Positions 1 through 8,599 of a stretch of 64,000 bases of DNA are shown here, piece by piece (position 1 is the first letter of the stretch; every line of letters starts with the position of its first letter). A program made the translations under genes and the position numbers. Under the pieces are notes generated by a model. The model was not told where the DNA came from and did not search any database. It saw only the letters and a list, made by a program, of their open reading frames with translations. The DNA is from Robiginitalea sp. SC105 (GTDB taxonomy: Bacteria > Bacteroidota > Bacteroidia > Flavobacteriales > Flavobacteriaceae). Location of the stretch: the NCBI RefSeq assembly GCF_014243345.1, contig NZ_JACLZF010000001.1, positions 1,662,682 through 1,726,681 of the forward strand, written 5' to 3'.

Positions 1-1
1 C

Positions 2-751
2 ACCCTTACGGACAACGGGGACGGCACCTTCACTTACACGGATGAGAACGGGGCCACCACGATCTTCGATGCGAAGATCGCCACGGTACTGGACAACGCC
101 GACGGCACCTATACGCTTACGGATGACTTCGGCACCTCGGTGACCATCGACACGAACAACACGGTAACCACCCTGGTGGACAACGGGGATGGCAGTTTTA
201 CCTACACCTCGGAAGACGGCACGGTCACCACCTTTACGGAGACCACCAGCTCGCTGGCCGATAATGGGGACGGCACCTTCACCTACACGGATGAGAACGG
301 GGCCACCACGATCTTCGATGCGAAGATCGCCACGGTACTGGACAACGCCGACGGCACCTATACGCTTACGGACGACTTCGGCACCTCGGTGACCATCGAC
401 ACGAACAACACGGTAACCACCCTGGTGGACAACGGAGACGGGAGCTTTACCTACACCTCGGAGGATGGCACGGTCACCACCTTTACGGAGAATACCAGCT
501 CGCTGGCCGATAATGGGGACGGCACCTTCACCTACACGGATGAGAACGGGGCCACCACGATCTTCGATGCGAAGATCGCCACGGTACTGGATAATGCAGA
601 CGGCACCTATACGCTTACGGACGATTTCGGCACCTCGGTGACCATCGACACGAACAACACGGTAACTACTCTTGTGGATAACGGGGATGGCAGCTTTACC
701 TACACCTCGGAAGACGGCACGGTCACCACCTTTACGGAGACTACCAGTTCG
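2..751 (+). repeat. 249-bp tandem coding repeat (83-aa units)
   Basis: Full units lie at 161-409 and 410-658, with a partial unit before 161 and another from 659 to about 751. Units are nearly identical at the DNA level, with only scattered mostly synonymous changes. Each unit encodes three 27-28-residue sub-repeats of the type LxDNGDGTFTYTDExG. Confidence 0.9.
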
Positions 752-3700
752 CTGGTAGATGCCGGAGGGGGAACCTATTCTTATACAGATGAGGACGGGA
801 ACATCCAGCAGATATTTACGGAAGCCGCCAGCAACCCCTACGATAACAGTGGATCCGGACTTGCCGCGAACAACGTTCAGGATGCGATCGACGAGATCAA
901 TGCACTGGCAGGTACTGTAGCCCTTGCGGATAACGGTGATGGTACCTATACTTTTACAGATGCCGCCGGGAGTATCACTACCATCAGTGACACTTCCATT
1001 TCCACCCTGGTGGACAACGGGGATGCCACCTTTACCTATACGGATGAGGCCGGTACGCCCGTTACAATCAGCATGATCAGTTCGGATGCAAACAACGATA
1101 TTGTCGTTGGTTCGGATGGTGGATTGTATCTAAATGTGGCTTCTGTTTCTATTGCCGAGACGGTTACCAACCTGACGGACAACAATGACGGATCCTTCAC
1201 CTATGTCAATGAGAATGGGGTGTCCCAGACGGTCAGCAAGGCCGATGTGACTGACAATGGGAATGGCACTTATACCTTTACCAACAATGACGGCTCGGAT
1301 GTAACGATCAATACGAATGGCATTGCCATCTCCAATACGGTTACGGGCAACCGTATTGCCACGGTAACCGATGCCGGTGGATCTTCGATAGATATCAATG
1401 AGACGGTGACCACCCTGGCAGACAATGGAAATGGCAGCTTTACCTATACATCAGAGGACGGCACGGTAACCACCTTTACGGAAACCGACGACCAGACTGC
1501 TACGGAAGTAACTATTGCGGATGCGGGGGGGAACTTTACCTCAGGCGATGTGGAAGGTGCCCTGGCCGAACTGGCCGCTGGTAGCACAGACGACCAGAAC
1601 CTGACCGGTGCCAGCCTTACAGGCAACACCCTCCAAATCGATATCGAAGACGGCAGCTCTGCGAGTGTGGACCTTTCAGCCCTCGTAGACGATGCCGACG
1701 CGGACCCGACCAACGAATACAACACGGCCTTTGCGGTAAACGGGGCCAACCTGGAAATCACCGATGCGGGCAGCACGCTCTCCGTACCGTTAGCAAACCT
1801 GGGAAGCGATGACCAGATCCTCTCCACCAGCGGGGCAGCCGGAAATATCCAGATCGAGAACGGCAATACGCTCAACCTGAACGTCAATGACGCCGACGCA
1901 GACCCGACCAACGAGATCCAGGACATGAGCCTGACCGGCAACACGCTGAGCCTGACCGGGGATGCCACTACGGTAGACCTTTCCGGCTACCTGGACAACA
2001 CGGACGATCAAACAGCCACGGAAGTAACCATTGCGGATGCCGGGGGGAACTTTACCTCAGGTGATGTGGAAGGTGCCCTGGCCGAACTGGCTGCGGGCAG
2101 CACGGACGACCAGAACCTGACGGGTGCGAGCCTAACGGGTAACACGCTTCAAATCGATATCGAAGGCGGCAGCTCTACAAGTGTGGACCTTACCGCTTTG
2201 GTGGATGACGCCGACGCGGACCCTACCAACGAATTGCAGACCCTGAGCCAGACGGGCACGGATGTGACCCTTTCCGACGGAGGAGGTACCATCTCAGTGG
2301 CGGATAACGACAATGACGCTACCAACGAAATCCAGAACCTCTCCGGGGTACTGACCCAGGGCAATGATGCAGGAGGCGCAGCGATTGCGAACCTTGCGGA
2401 TCCCACGGCTGCCCAGGATGCGGCAACCAAGGCCTATGTGGATGCCATTGCCGATGATGATATAACAGGTGCAGCCCTGGACGGCAGCAATGTGCTGACC
2501 ATCAGCGAAGGCACTACTGATGTAACAGTGGATCTGAGCTCCCTGGTAGATGACGCCGACGCGGACCCGACTAACGAATTTCAGACCCTGAGCCAGACGG
2601 GCACGGATGTGACCCTCTCCGACGGCGGGGGTACCATCTCAGTTGCGGATAACGACAATGACCCCTCAAATGAATACAACACGGGTGCAGCCATGAATGC
2701 CGGCTTGTTGGAAATAACTGATGCGGGGGGAACGCAATCCGCCAATTTGGTGAGTGCGGATGCAAATAATGATATTACTGCCGGTTCTGACGGAGCACTT
2801 TATTTGAATGTAGCCTCGGTAACCATATCAGAAACCGTCACTAACCTGACGGACAACAATGACGGATCCTTCACCTATGTCAATGAGAATGGGGTGTCCC
2901 AGACGGTCAGCAAGGCCGATGTCACAGACAACGGGAATGGTACCTATACTTTTACCAACAATGACGGCTCAGATGTAACGATCAATACGAATGGCATTGC
3001 CATCTCCAATACCGTTACGGGCAACCGCATTGCCACGGTAACCGATGCCGGTGGATCTTCGACAGATATCAATGAGACGGTGACCACCCTGGCAGACAAT
3101 GGAAATGGCAGCTTTACCTATACATCAGAGGACGGCACGGTAACCACCTTTACGGAAACCGACGACCAGACTGCTACGGAAGTAACCATTGCGGATGCGG
3201 GGGGGAACTTTACCTCAGGTGATGTGGAAGGAGCCCTGGCCGAACTGGCTGCGGGCAGCACGGACGACCAGAACCTGACGGGTGCGAGCCTGACGGGTAA
3301 TACCCTCCAAATCGATATCGAAGGCGGCAGCTCTGCGAGTTTGGACCTTACCGCTTTGGTAGATGACGCCGACGCGGATCCGACCAACGAGATCCAGACA
3401 CTGACCTCCTCGGACGGTTCGATAACCCTGACCCCATCTGGTTCGGATTACGACCTGTCGGTAGCCGTGGCAGATGGATCTGAGACGGTAGTAAACGGAG
3501 GAGGCATCAATGTGGTCACGGGCAGTGGAACATCAGCCGATCCTTATGTGGTAACCGGTACTGAAGTGGATGGGGATGTAACCAACGAATTGCAGACCCT
3601 GAGCCAGACGGGCACGGATGTGACCCTCTCCGACGGAGGAGGCACCATTTCGGTGGCGGATAACGACAATGATTCGACCAACGAATACAACACGGCCTTT

Positions 3701-6559
3701 GCGGTAAACGGGGCCAACCTGGAAATCACCGATGCGGGCAGCACGCTCTCCGTACCGTTAGCAAACCTGGGAAGTGACGACCAGATCCTCTCCACCAGCG
3801 GGGCAGCCGGAAATATCCAGATAGAGAACGGCAATACGCTCAACCTGAACGTCAATGACGCCGACGCAGACCCGACCAATGAAATCCAGGACATGAGCCT
3901 TTCAGGCAACACATTGAGTCTGACCGGGGATGCCACTACGGTAGACCTCTCCGGCTACCTTGACAATACCGACGACCAGACTGCTACGGAAGTAACCATT
4001 GCGGATGCGGGGGGGAACTTTACCTCAGGTGATGTGGAAGGTGCCCTGGCCGAACTGGCCGCTGGTAGCACAGACGACCAGAACCTGACCGGTGCCAGCC
4101 TTACAGGCAACACCCTCCAAATCGATATCGAAGACGGCAGCTCTGCGAGTGTGGACCTTACCGCTTTGGTAGATGACGCAGACGCGGACCCGACCAACGA
4201 GATTCAGGCACTGACCTCCTCGGACGGTTCGGTAACTCTGACCCCATCCGGTTCGGATTACGACCTGTCGGTAGCCGTGGCAGATGGATCTGAGACGGTA
4301 GTAAACGGAGGAGGCATCAATGTGGTCACGGGCAGTGGAACATCAGCCGATCCTTATGTGGTAACCGGTACTGAAGTGGATGGGGATGTAACCAACGAAT
4401 TGCAGACCCTGAGCCAGACGGGCACGGATGTGACCCTCTCCGATGGCGGAGGCACCATTTCGGTGGCGGATAACGACAACGATTCGACTAACGAGATCCA
4501 GGACATGAGCCTTTCAGGCAACACGCTGAGCCTGACCGGGGATGCCACTACGGTAGACCTTTCCGGCTACCTGGACAACACGGACGATCAGACTGCTACT
4601 GAAGTAACCATTGCGGATGCCGGGGGGAACTTTACCTCAGGCGATGTGGAAGGCGCCCTGGCCGAACTGGCCGCGGGTAGCACAGACGATCAGAACCTGA
4701 CCGGCGCGAGCCTGACGGGTAACACGCTTCAAATCGATATCGAAGACGGCAGCTCTACGAGTGTGGACCTTACCGCTTTGGTAGATGACGCCGACGCGGA
4801 CCCAACTAACGAATTACAGACCCTGAGCCAGACGGGCACGGATGTGACCCTCTCCGATGGCGGAGGCACCATTTCGGTGGCGGATAACGACAATGATTCG
4901 ACCAACGAATACAACACGGCCTTTGCGGTAAACGGGGCCAACCTGGAAATCACCGATGCGGGCAGCACGCTCTCTGTACCGTTAGCAAACATGGGAAGCG
5001 ATGACCAGATCCTCTCCACCAGCGGGGCAGCCGGAAATATCCAGATAGAGAACGGCAATACGCTCAACCTGAACGTCAATGACGCCGACGCCGACCCGAC
5101 CAATGAAATCCAGGACATGAGCCTGACCGGCAACACGCTGAGCCTGACCGGGGATGCCACTACGGTAGACCTCTCCGGCTACCTGGACAACACGGACGAC
5201 CAGACAGCCACGGAAGTAACCATTGCGGATGCCGGGGGGAACTTTACCTCAGGCGATGTGGAAGGTGCCCTGGCCGAACTGGCCGCGGGTAGCACAGACG
5301 ATCAGAACCTGACCGGCGCGAGCCTGACGGGCAACACCCTCCAAATCGATATCGAAGGCGGCAGCTCTACGAGTGTGGATCTTACTGCTTTGGTGGATGA
5401 CGCCGACGCGGACCCTACCAACGAATTGCAGACCCTGAGCCAGACGGGCACGGATGTGACCCTCTCCGATGGCGGAGGCACCATTTCGGTGGCAGATAAC
5501 GACAACGACGCTACCAACGAATACAACACGACCTTTGCGGTAAACGGGGCCAACCTGGAAATCACCGATGCGGGCAGCACGCTCTCCGTACCGTTAGCAA
5601 ACCTGGGCAGTGACGACCAGATCCTCTCCACCAGCGGAGCAGCCGGAAATATCCAGATCGAGAACGGCAATACGCTCAACCTGAACGTCGATGACGCAGA
5701 CGCGGATCCGACCAATGAAATCCAGGACATGAGCCTGACCGGCAACACGCTGAGCCTGACCGGGGATGCCACTACGGTAGACCTCTCCGGCTACCTTGAC
5801 AATACCGACGACCAGACTGCTACGGAAGTAACCATTGCGGATGCGGGGGGGAACTTTACCTCGGGCGATGTGGAAGGAGCCCTGGCCGAACTGGCTGCGG
5901 GCAGCACGGACGACCAGAACCTGACGGGTGCGAGCCTGACGGGCAATACGCTCCAAATCGATATCGAAGACGGCAGCTCTGCGAGTGTGGACCTTACCGC
6001 TTTGGTAGACGATGCCGACGCAGACCCGACCAACGAATACAACACGACCTTTGCGGTAAACGGGGCCAACCTGGAAATTACCGATGCGGGGAGCACGCTC
6101 TCCGTGCCATTATCCAGCCTGGGCAGTGACGATCAATATGACGATGAGGTCCTCCTAAGGACACCCATTGATGTGGACGAAGGAGGTGAAACCTCCCCGA
6201 CCAGCGAAACCAATGTACAGGAAGTGATCAATGCGATAGCCCCGATCACCTCGAAAGCAGCCAGGATTTTCTATCCGCCATCCATTGCGATCGACGCATC
6301 GGCAAATGGCACGGGCTTGACGGAAAATCTTTATGCCCAATACATCGCTCAATTCGGGACACCGGCCGTTGCAAGTGCCGGGGCACCCGCCGCATTGCCT
6401 ACCTATGCCGCCAGTGAACTATACTATTATGTCACCTATGCAGACCCGACCGTATTTGCGAATATGAGCATCGATGCGAATGGGGTGCTCACCTACGACA
6501 TTATCGGGCAGCCTGCGGATTACAATGCGCTGATCAACGTGGTTTTTGTAGTTAAGTAA
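2..6559 (+). CDS. Giant modular repeat surface protein, 3' part (5' end outside window)
   Basis: The reading frame is open from the first bases of the window to TAA at 6557-6559, so about 2185 residues are seen and the true start lies upstream. Almost all of it is Thr/Asp/Gly/Asn-rich beta-repeat sequence with almost no Cys. The first 750 nt are 83-residue units, each made of three 27-28-residue sub-repeats around DNGDGTFTYT. From 1487 on, bricks of 77, 66, 32 and 29 residues alternate, usually ending in DADADPTNE or a variant. Tail-fibre-like motifs occur (NLADPTAAQDAATKAYVD at about 2390-2443; NVQDAIDEIN near 870-905). The last about 140 residues (from about 6134) are non-repetitive and end in NVVFVVK. 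It is followed 23 nt later by a T9SS cargo gene and then PorP/SprF, which suggests a T9SS-exported, SprB-like adhesin or filament. That role is inferred from context; no catalytic domain is visible. Confidence 0.9.
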   Translation, partial: TLTDNGDGTFTYTDENGATTIFDAKIATVLDNADGTYTLTDDFGTSVTIDTNNTVTTLVDNGDGSFTYTSEDGTVTTFTETTSSLADNGDGTFTYTDENGATTIFDAKIATVLDNADGTYTLTDDFGTSVTIDTNNTVTTLVDNGDGSFTYTSEDGTVTTFTENTSSLADNGDGTFTYTDENGATTIFDAKIATVLDNADGTYTLTDDFGTSVTIDTNNTVTTLVDNGDGSFTYTSEDGTVTTFTETTSSLVDAGGGTYSYTDEDGNIQQIFTEAASNPYDNSGSGLAANNVQDAIDEINALAGTVALADNGDGTYTFTDAAGSITTISDTSISTLVDNGDATFTYTDEAGTPVTISMISSDANNDIVVGSDGGLYLNVASVSIAETVTNLTDNNDGSFTYVNENGVSQTVSKADVTDNGNGTYTFTNNDGSDVTINTNGIAISNTVTGNRIATVTDAGGSSIDINETVTTLADNGNGSFTYTSEDGTVTTFTETDDQTATEVTIADAGGNFTSGDVEGALAELAAGSTDDQNLTGASLTGNTLQIDIEDGSSASVDLSALVDDADADPTNEYNTAFAVNGANLEITDAGSTLSVPLANLGSDDQILSTSGAAGNIQIENGNTLNLNVNDADADPTNEIQDMSLTGNTLSLTGDATTVDLSGYLDNTDDQTATEVTIADAGGNFTSGDVEGALAELAAGSTDDQNLTGASLTGNTLQIDIEGGSSTSVDLTALVDDADADPTNELQTLSQTGTDVTLSDGGGTISVADNDNDATNEIQNLSGVLTQGNDAGGAAIANLADPTAAQDAATKAYVDAIADDDITGAALDGSNVLTISEGTTDVTVDLSSLVDDADADPTNEFQTLSQTGTDVTLSDGGGTISVADNDNDPSNEYNTGAAMNAGLLEITDAGGTQSANLVSADANNDITAGSDGALYLNVASVTISETVTNLTDNNDGSFTYVNENGVSQTVSKADVTDNGNGTYTFTNNDGSDVTINTNGIAISNTVTGNRIATVTDAGGSSTDINETVTTLADNGNGSFTYTSEDGTVTTFTETDDQTATEVTIADAGGNFTSGDVEGALAELAAGSTDDQNLTGASLTGNTLQIDIEGGSSASLDLTALVDDADADPTNEIQTLTSSDGSITLTPSGSDYDLSVAVADGSETVVNGGGINVVTGSGTSADPYVVTGTEVDGDVTNELQTLSQTGTDVTLSDGGGTISVADNDNDSTNEYNTAFAVNGANLEITDAGSTLSVPLANLGSDDQILSTSGAAGNIQIENGNTLNLNVNDADADPTNEIQDMSLSGNTLSLTGDATTVDLSGYLDNTDDQTATEVTIADAGGNFTSGDVEGALAELAAGSTDDQNLTGASLTGNTLQIDIEDGSSASVDLTALVDDADADPTNEIQALTSSDGSVTLTPSGSDYDLSVAVADGSETVVNGGGINVVTGSGTSADPYVVTGTEVDGDVTNELQTLSQTGTDVTLSDGGGTISVADNDNDSTNEIQDMSLSGNTLSLTGDATTVDLSGYLDNTDDQTATEVTIADAGGNFTSGDVEGALAELAAGSTDDQNLTGASLTGNTLQIDIEDGSSTSVDLTALVDDADADPTNELQTLSQTGTDVTLSDGGGTISVADNDNDSTNEYNTAFAVNGANLEITDAGSTLSVPLANMGSDDQILSTSGAAGNIQIENGNTLNLNVNDADADPTNEIQDMSLTGNTLSLTGDATTVDLSGYLDNTDDQTATEVTIADAGGNFTSGDVEGALAELAAGSTDDQNLTGASLTGNTLQIDIEGGSSTSVDLTALVDDADADPTNELQTLSQTGTDVTLSDGGGTISVADNDNDATNEYNTTFAVNGANLEITDAGSTLSVPLANLGSDDQILSTSGAAGNIQIENGNTLNLNVDDADADPTNEIQDMSLTGNTLSLTGDATTVDLSGYLDNTDDQTATEVTIADAGGNFTSGDVEGALAELAAGSTDDQNLTGASLTGNTLQIDIEDGSSASVDLTALVDDADADPTNEYNTTFAVNGANLEITDAGSTLSVPLSSLGSDDQYDDEVLLRTPIDVDEGGETSPTSETNVQEVINAIAPITSKAARIFYPPSIAIDASANGTGLTENLYAQYIAQFGTPAVASAGAPAALPTYAASELYYYVTYADPTVFANMSIDANGVLTYDIIGQPADYNALINVVFVVK
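1080..1486 (+). repeat. Long dispersed coding repeat, copy 1 (copy 2 at 2754-3160)
   Basis: About 407 bp encoding SDANNDI...TTFTET recurs almost unchanged at 2754-3160, a displacement of 1674 bp. Most of the segment is identical or differs at synonymous positions, showing recent duplication or gene conversion inside the giant gene. Confidence 0.85.
1487..6037 (+). repeat. Shuffled brick array (modules A77, B32, C66, D66, E29)
   Basis: Module A (DDQTATEV...DADADPTNE, 77 aa) starts at 1487, 2003, 3161, 3971, 4583, 5195 and 5807. Between A copies the order of the others varies: A-C-E, A-B-(unique)-, A-D-B-C-E, A-D-B-E, A-B-C-E, A-B-C-E, A-C'. C lies at 1718, 3686, 4910 and 5522; D at 3392 and 4202; E at 1916, 3884, 4496, 5108 and 5720. 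The A copies from 3971 to 5807 are spaced exactly 612 bp apart. Module lengths are conserved to the residue. Confidence 0.9.
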
Positions 6560-6582
6560 CCCTTACAACCCATCCATAATTC

Positions 6583-8595
6583 TTGAAATCCAAGCAGCTT
6601 CATACCGCATTAAGAACAGGGATTTTGTTCCTTTTCCTGGGAATTTTCCAGGCTCAGGGGCAATTCCTGCTTCAGGCACCCAGCGCAGGGGATGAATCGA
6701 ACTATCGTTGGTACGAGGCCTCGGATATGGGAACGGTACTGGGGACAGACTTCTTCTACGAGGCCACCCAACCTGGAATCTATTTTGCGACCTATGACGG
6801 GACACTCTGTGGCTCGAATGCCACAGGATATTTCATTTTGACGGATTGCAGCAGCCCCGACAACGAGGTAACCCTGGATATTTCCGCCAATGTGAACGGC
6901 GGCGCCAGTGTATCCTGGAATCCGGCGGTAGGAGGGGATCCCTTGCGCCCGGTGGTGATCGCAGACCAGAATGTTACTACGTATACCGCCTCGGTTATCA
7001 AGGCAGGTGTGAGTATGCCCCTCCCGTCATTTACAATTGTATGTATGCAGCAGGCCGCGATCCTGGTGGATGATGCCGCAGTCACGGACGAAGATATTGC
7101 AGTGGTAATCCCCATTTACAACAACGACAGCAACCTTCCGGTCAGCGGCTCACTTACCGCCACCAATCCAGCGGGTGGTGCCGTAATCATCAACCAGAAT
7201 GGCACGCCCAACGACCCGACGGATGATACGCTTACATATACGCCCGACCCTGATTTTAATGGGATGGATTCCTTTGATTATACCGTTTGCAACACATCCG
7301 GCGATTGCAGTACGGCCACGGTTACGGTAACGGTAAACCCGATTGTGGACGCCATCGATGACGCAATGGCCACTACGGAAAATACACCCGTACAGTGGGA
7401 TGTAATGAGCAATGACAATGACCTGCCCGCATCGGGCACGGTGACTTCGACGGCCCCGACCAATGGCACGGTCGTTTGGGATGACGGGGGAACACCCGGC
7501 GATCCCCGCAACTATATACCGACCTATACACCCGATTTCGGCTTTGTGGGTTCCGATGCCTTTACCTATACCGTCTGTGACGATCTGGGCAACTGCAGTA
7601 CGGCAACCGTAACAGTAATCGTAAACCCCGGTGGATTGGATATTGATACAGACGACGATGGGATTGTGGACAGCTTTGAGGACCTGGATCCGGACGGTGA
7701 CGGAAATCCAGCTACCAATCCCACGGATACCGATGGGGACGGGATCCCGGACTACAGGGATATCGACAGTGATGACGATGGGATACCGGATAACGTGGAA
7801 GGGCAATCCACCGCCGGATACATACCGCCGGGGGGAACGGACGCCAACATGAACGGCCTGGATGATGCCTATGAAAATGGCGGCGCGGTCGGTATTGTTC
7901 CTGAAGACACGGATGGGGATGGAATTCCCGATTACGTGGACAGCGATAGCGATAACGACGGGGTTCCGGATAGCATAGAGGCCAATGACACGGATATGGA
8001 TGGCATTGCGGAGAATGTGATCGTGGGGTCGGACAAGGATGGCGATGGCCTGGATGACGGATTCGAGGGTACAACGGCCATCGACACAGATGTAAATGAC
8101 GAAAAGGACGATCCCATCAATGACCTCCCGGATACAGATTCCGATGGGGAACTCGACTACAGGGATACGGATGACGATAACGACCAAATTCCGACTGCCG
8201 GAGAAGACGCGAACAATGACGGGCTCTTCTACAATGACGACATAGATGGGGATGGCATCCCGGATTACCTGGAACCGAACAGTTCGGCAGAAGACCTGGA
8301 AATATACAATGTGGTTACGCCCAATGGGGACGGTGCGCACGACTACCTGAGCATTGCAGGCATCCAGGATTTCCCGAACAACACCATCCGCATTTACAAC
8401 CGATGGGGGGTACTGGTGTTCACCACTCGTGCTTACGATACCCAGGGCAACGTATTCGATGGAACTTCCCAGGGGCGGGCAACCGTTGCCCAGGACAATA
8501 AACTTCCGGTCGGGACCTATTTCTATATCCTGGATTTCGAAGATGAGAATGGCATTATGCGCACACGAACCGGATACCTGTACCTAAACCGATAA
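6583..8595 (+). CDS. T9SS type B sorted secreted protein with Ca-binding repeats
   Basis: A 670-residue exported protein. The start is TTG at 6583, chosen because it directly precedes a good signal peptide (hydrophobic ILFLFLGIF, cleavage near AQGQ). Two Ig/cadherin-like modules follow at about 161-246 and 256-349 (DDAAVTDED.., DDAMATTEN..). Residues 350-566 are dense in DTDGDGIPD-type aspartate repeats resembling thrombospondin type 3 Ca-binding loops. The last about 100 residues are the gliding-motility-associated C-terminal (CHU_C, type B sorting) domain, with VVTPNGDG, RIYNRWG and GTYFYILD. The giant repeat gene ends 23 nt upstream and the PorP/SprF gene begins 4 nt downstream, so the three are likely one operon. 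A structural or anchoring role for the giant protein is inference. Confidence 0.93.
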   Translation: MKSKQLHTALRTGILFLFLGIFQAQGQFLLQAPSAGDESNYRWYEASDMGTVLGTDFFYEATQPGIYFATYDGTLCGSNATGYFILTDCSSPDNEVTLDISANVNGGASVSWNPAVGGDPLRPVVIADQNVTTYTASVIKAGVSMPLPSFTIVCMQQAAILVDDAAVTDEDIAVVIPIYNNDSNLPVSGSLTATNPAGGAVIINQNGTPNDPTDDTLTYTPDPDFNGMDSFDYTVCNTSGDCSTATVTVTVNPIVDAIDDAMATTENTPVQWDVMSNDNDLPASGTVTSTAPTNGTVVWDDGGTPGDPRNYIPTYTPDFGFVGSDAFTYTVCDDLGNCSTATVTVIVNPGGLDIDTDDDGIVDSFEDLDPDGDGNPATNPTDTDGDGIPDYRDIDSDDDGIPDNVEGQSTAGYIPPGGTDANMNGLDDAYENGGAVGIVPEDTDGDGIPDYVDSDSDNDGVPDSIEANDTDMDGIAENVIVGSDKDGDGLDDGFEGTTAIDTDVNDEKDDPINDLPDTDSDGELDYRDTDDDNDQIPTAGEDANNDGLFYNDDIDGDGIPDYLEPNSSAEDLEIYNVVTPNGDGAHDYLSIAGIQDFPNNTIRIYNRWGVLVFTTRAYDTQGNVFDGTSQGRATVAQDNKLPVGTYFYILDFEDENGIMRTRTGYLYLNR

Positions 8596-8599
8596 AAGC

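Noticed and set aside
1-6037. CRISPR-like regular repeats
   Set aside because: The repeats are long, in frame, protein-coding and without spacers; no cas genes are present.
1444-6096. Many long open frames on the minus strand opposite the giant gene (up to 174 codons)
   Set aside because: They repeat in step with the sense repeats, consist of the low-complexity reverse reading of those repeats and have no start signals; they are shadows.
1-6559. Prophage tail region because of tail-fibre-like motifs
   Set aside because: No capsid, tail, integrase or lysis genes nearby, and the gene is followed by T9SS genes.
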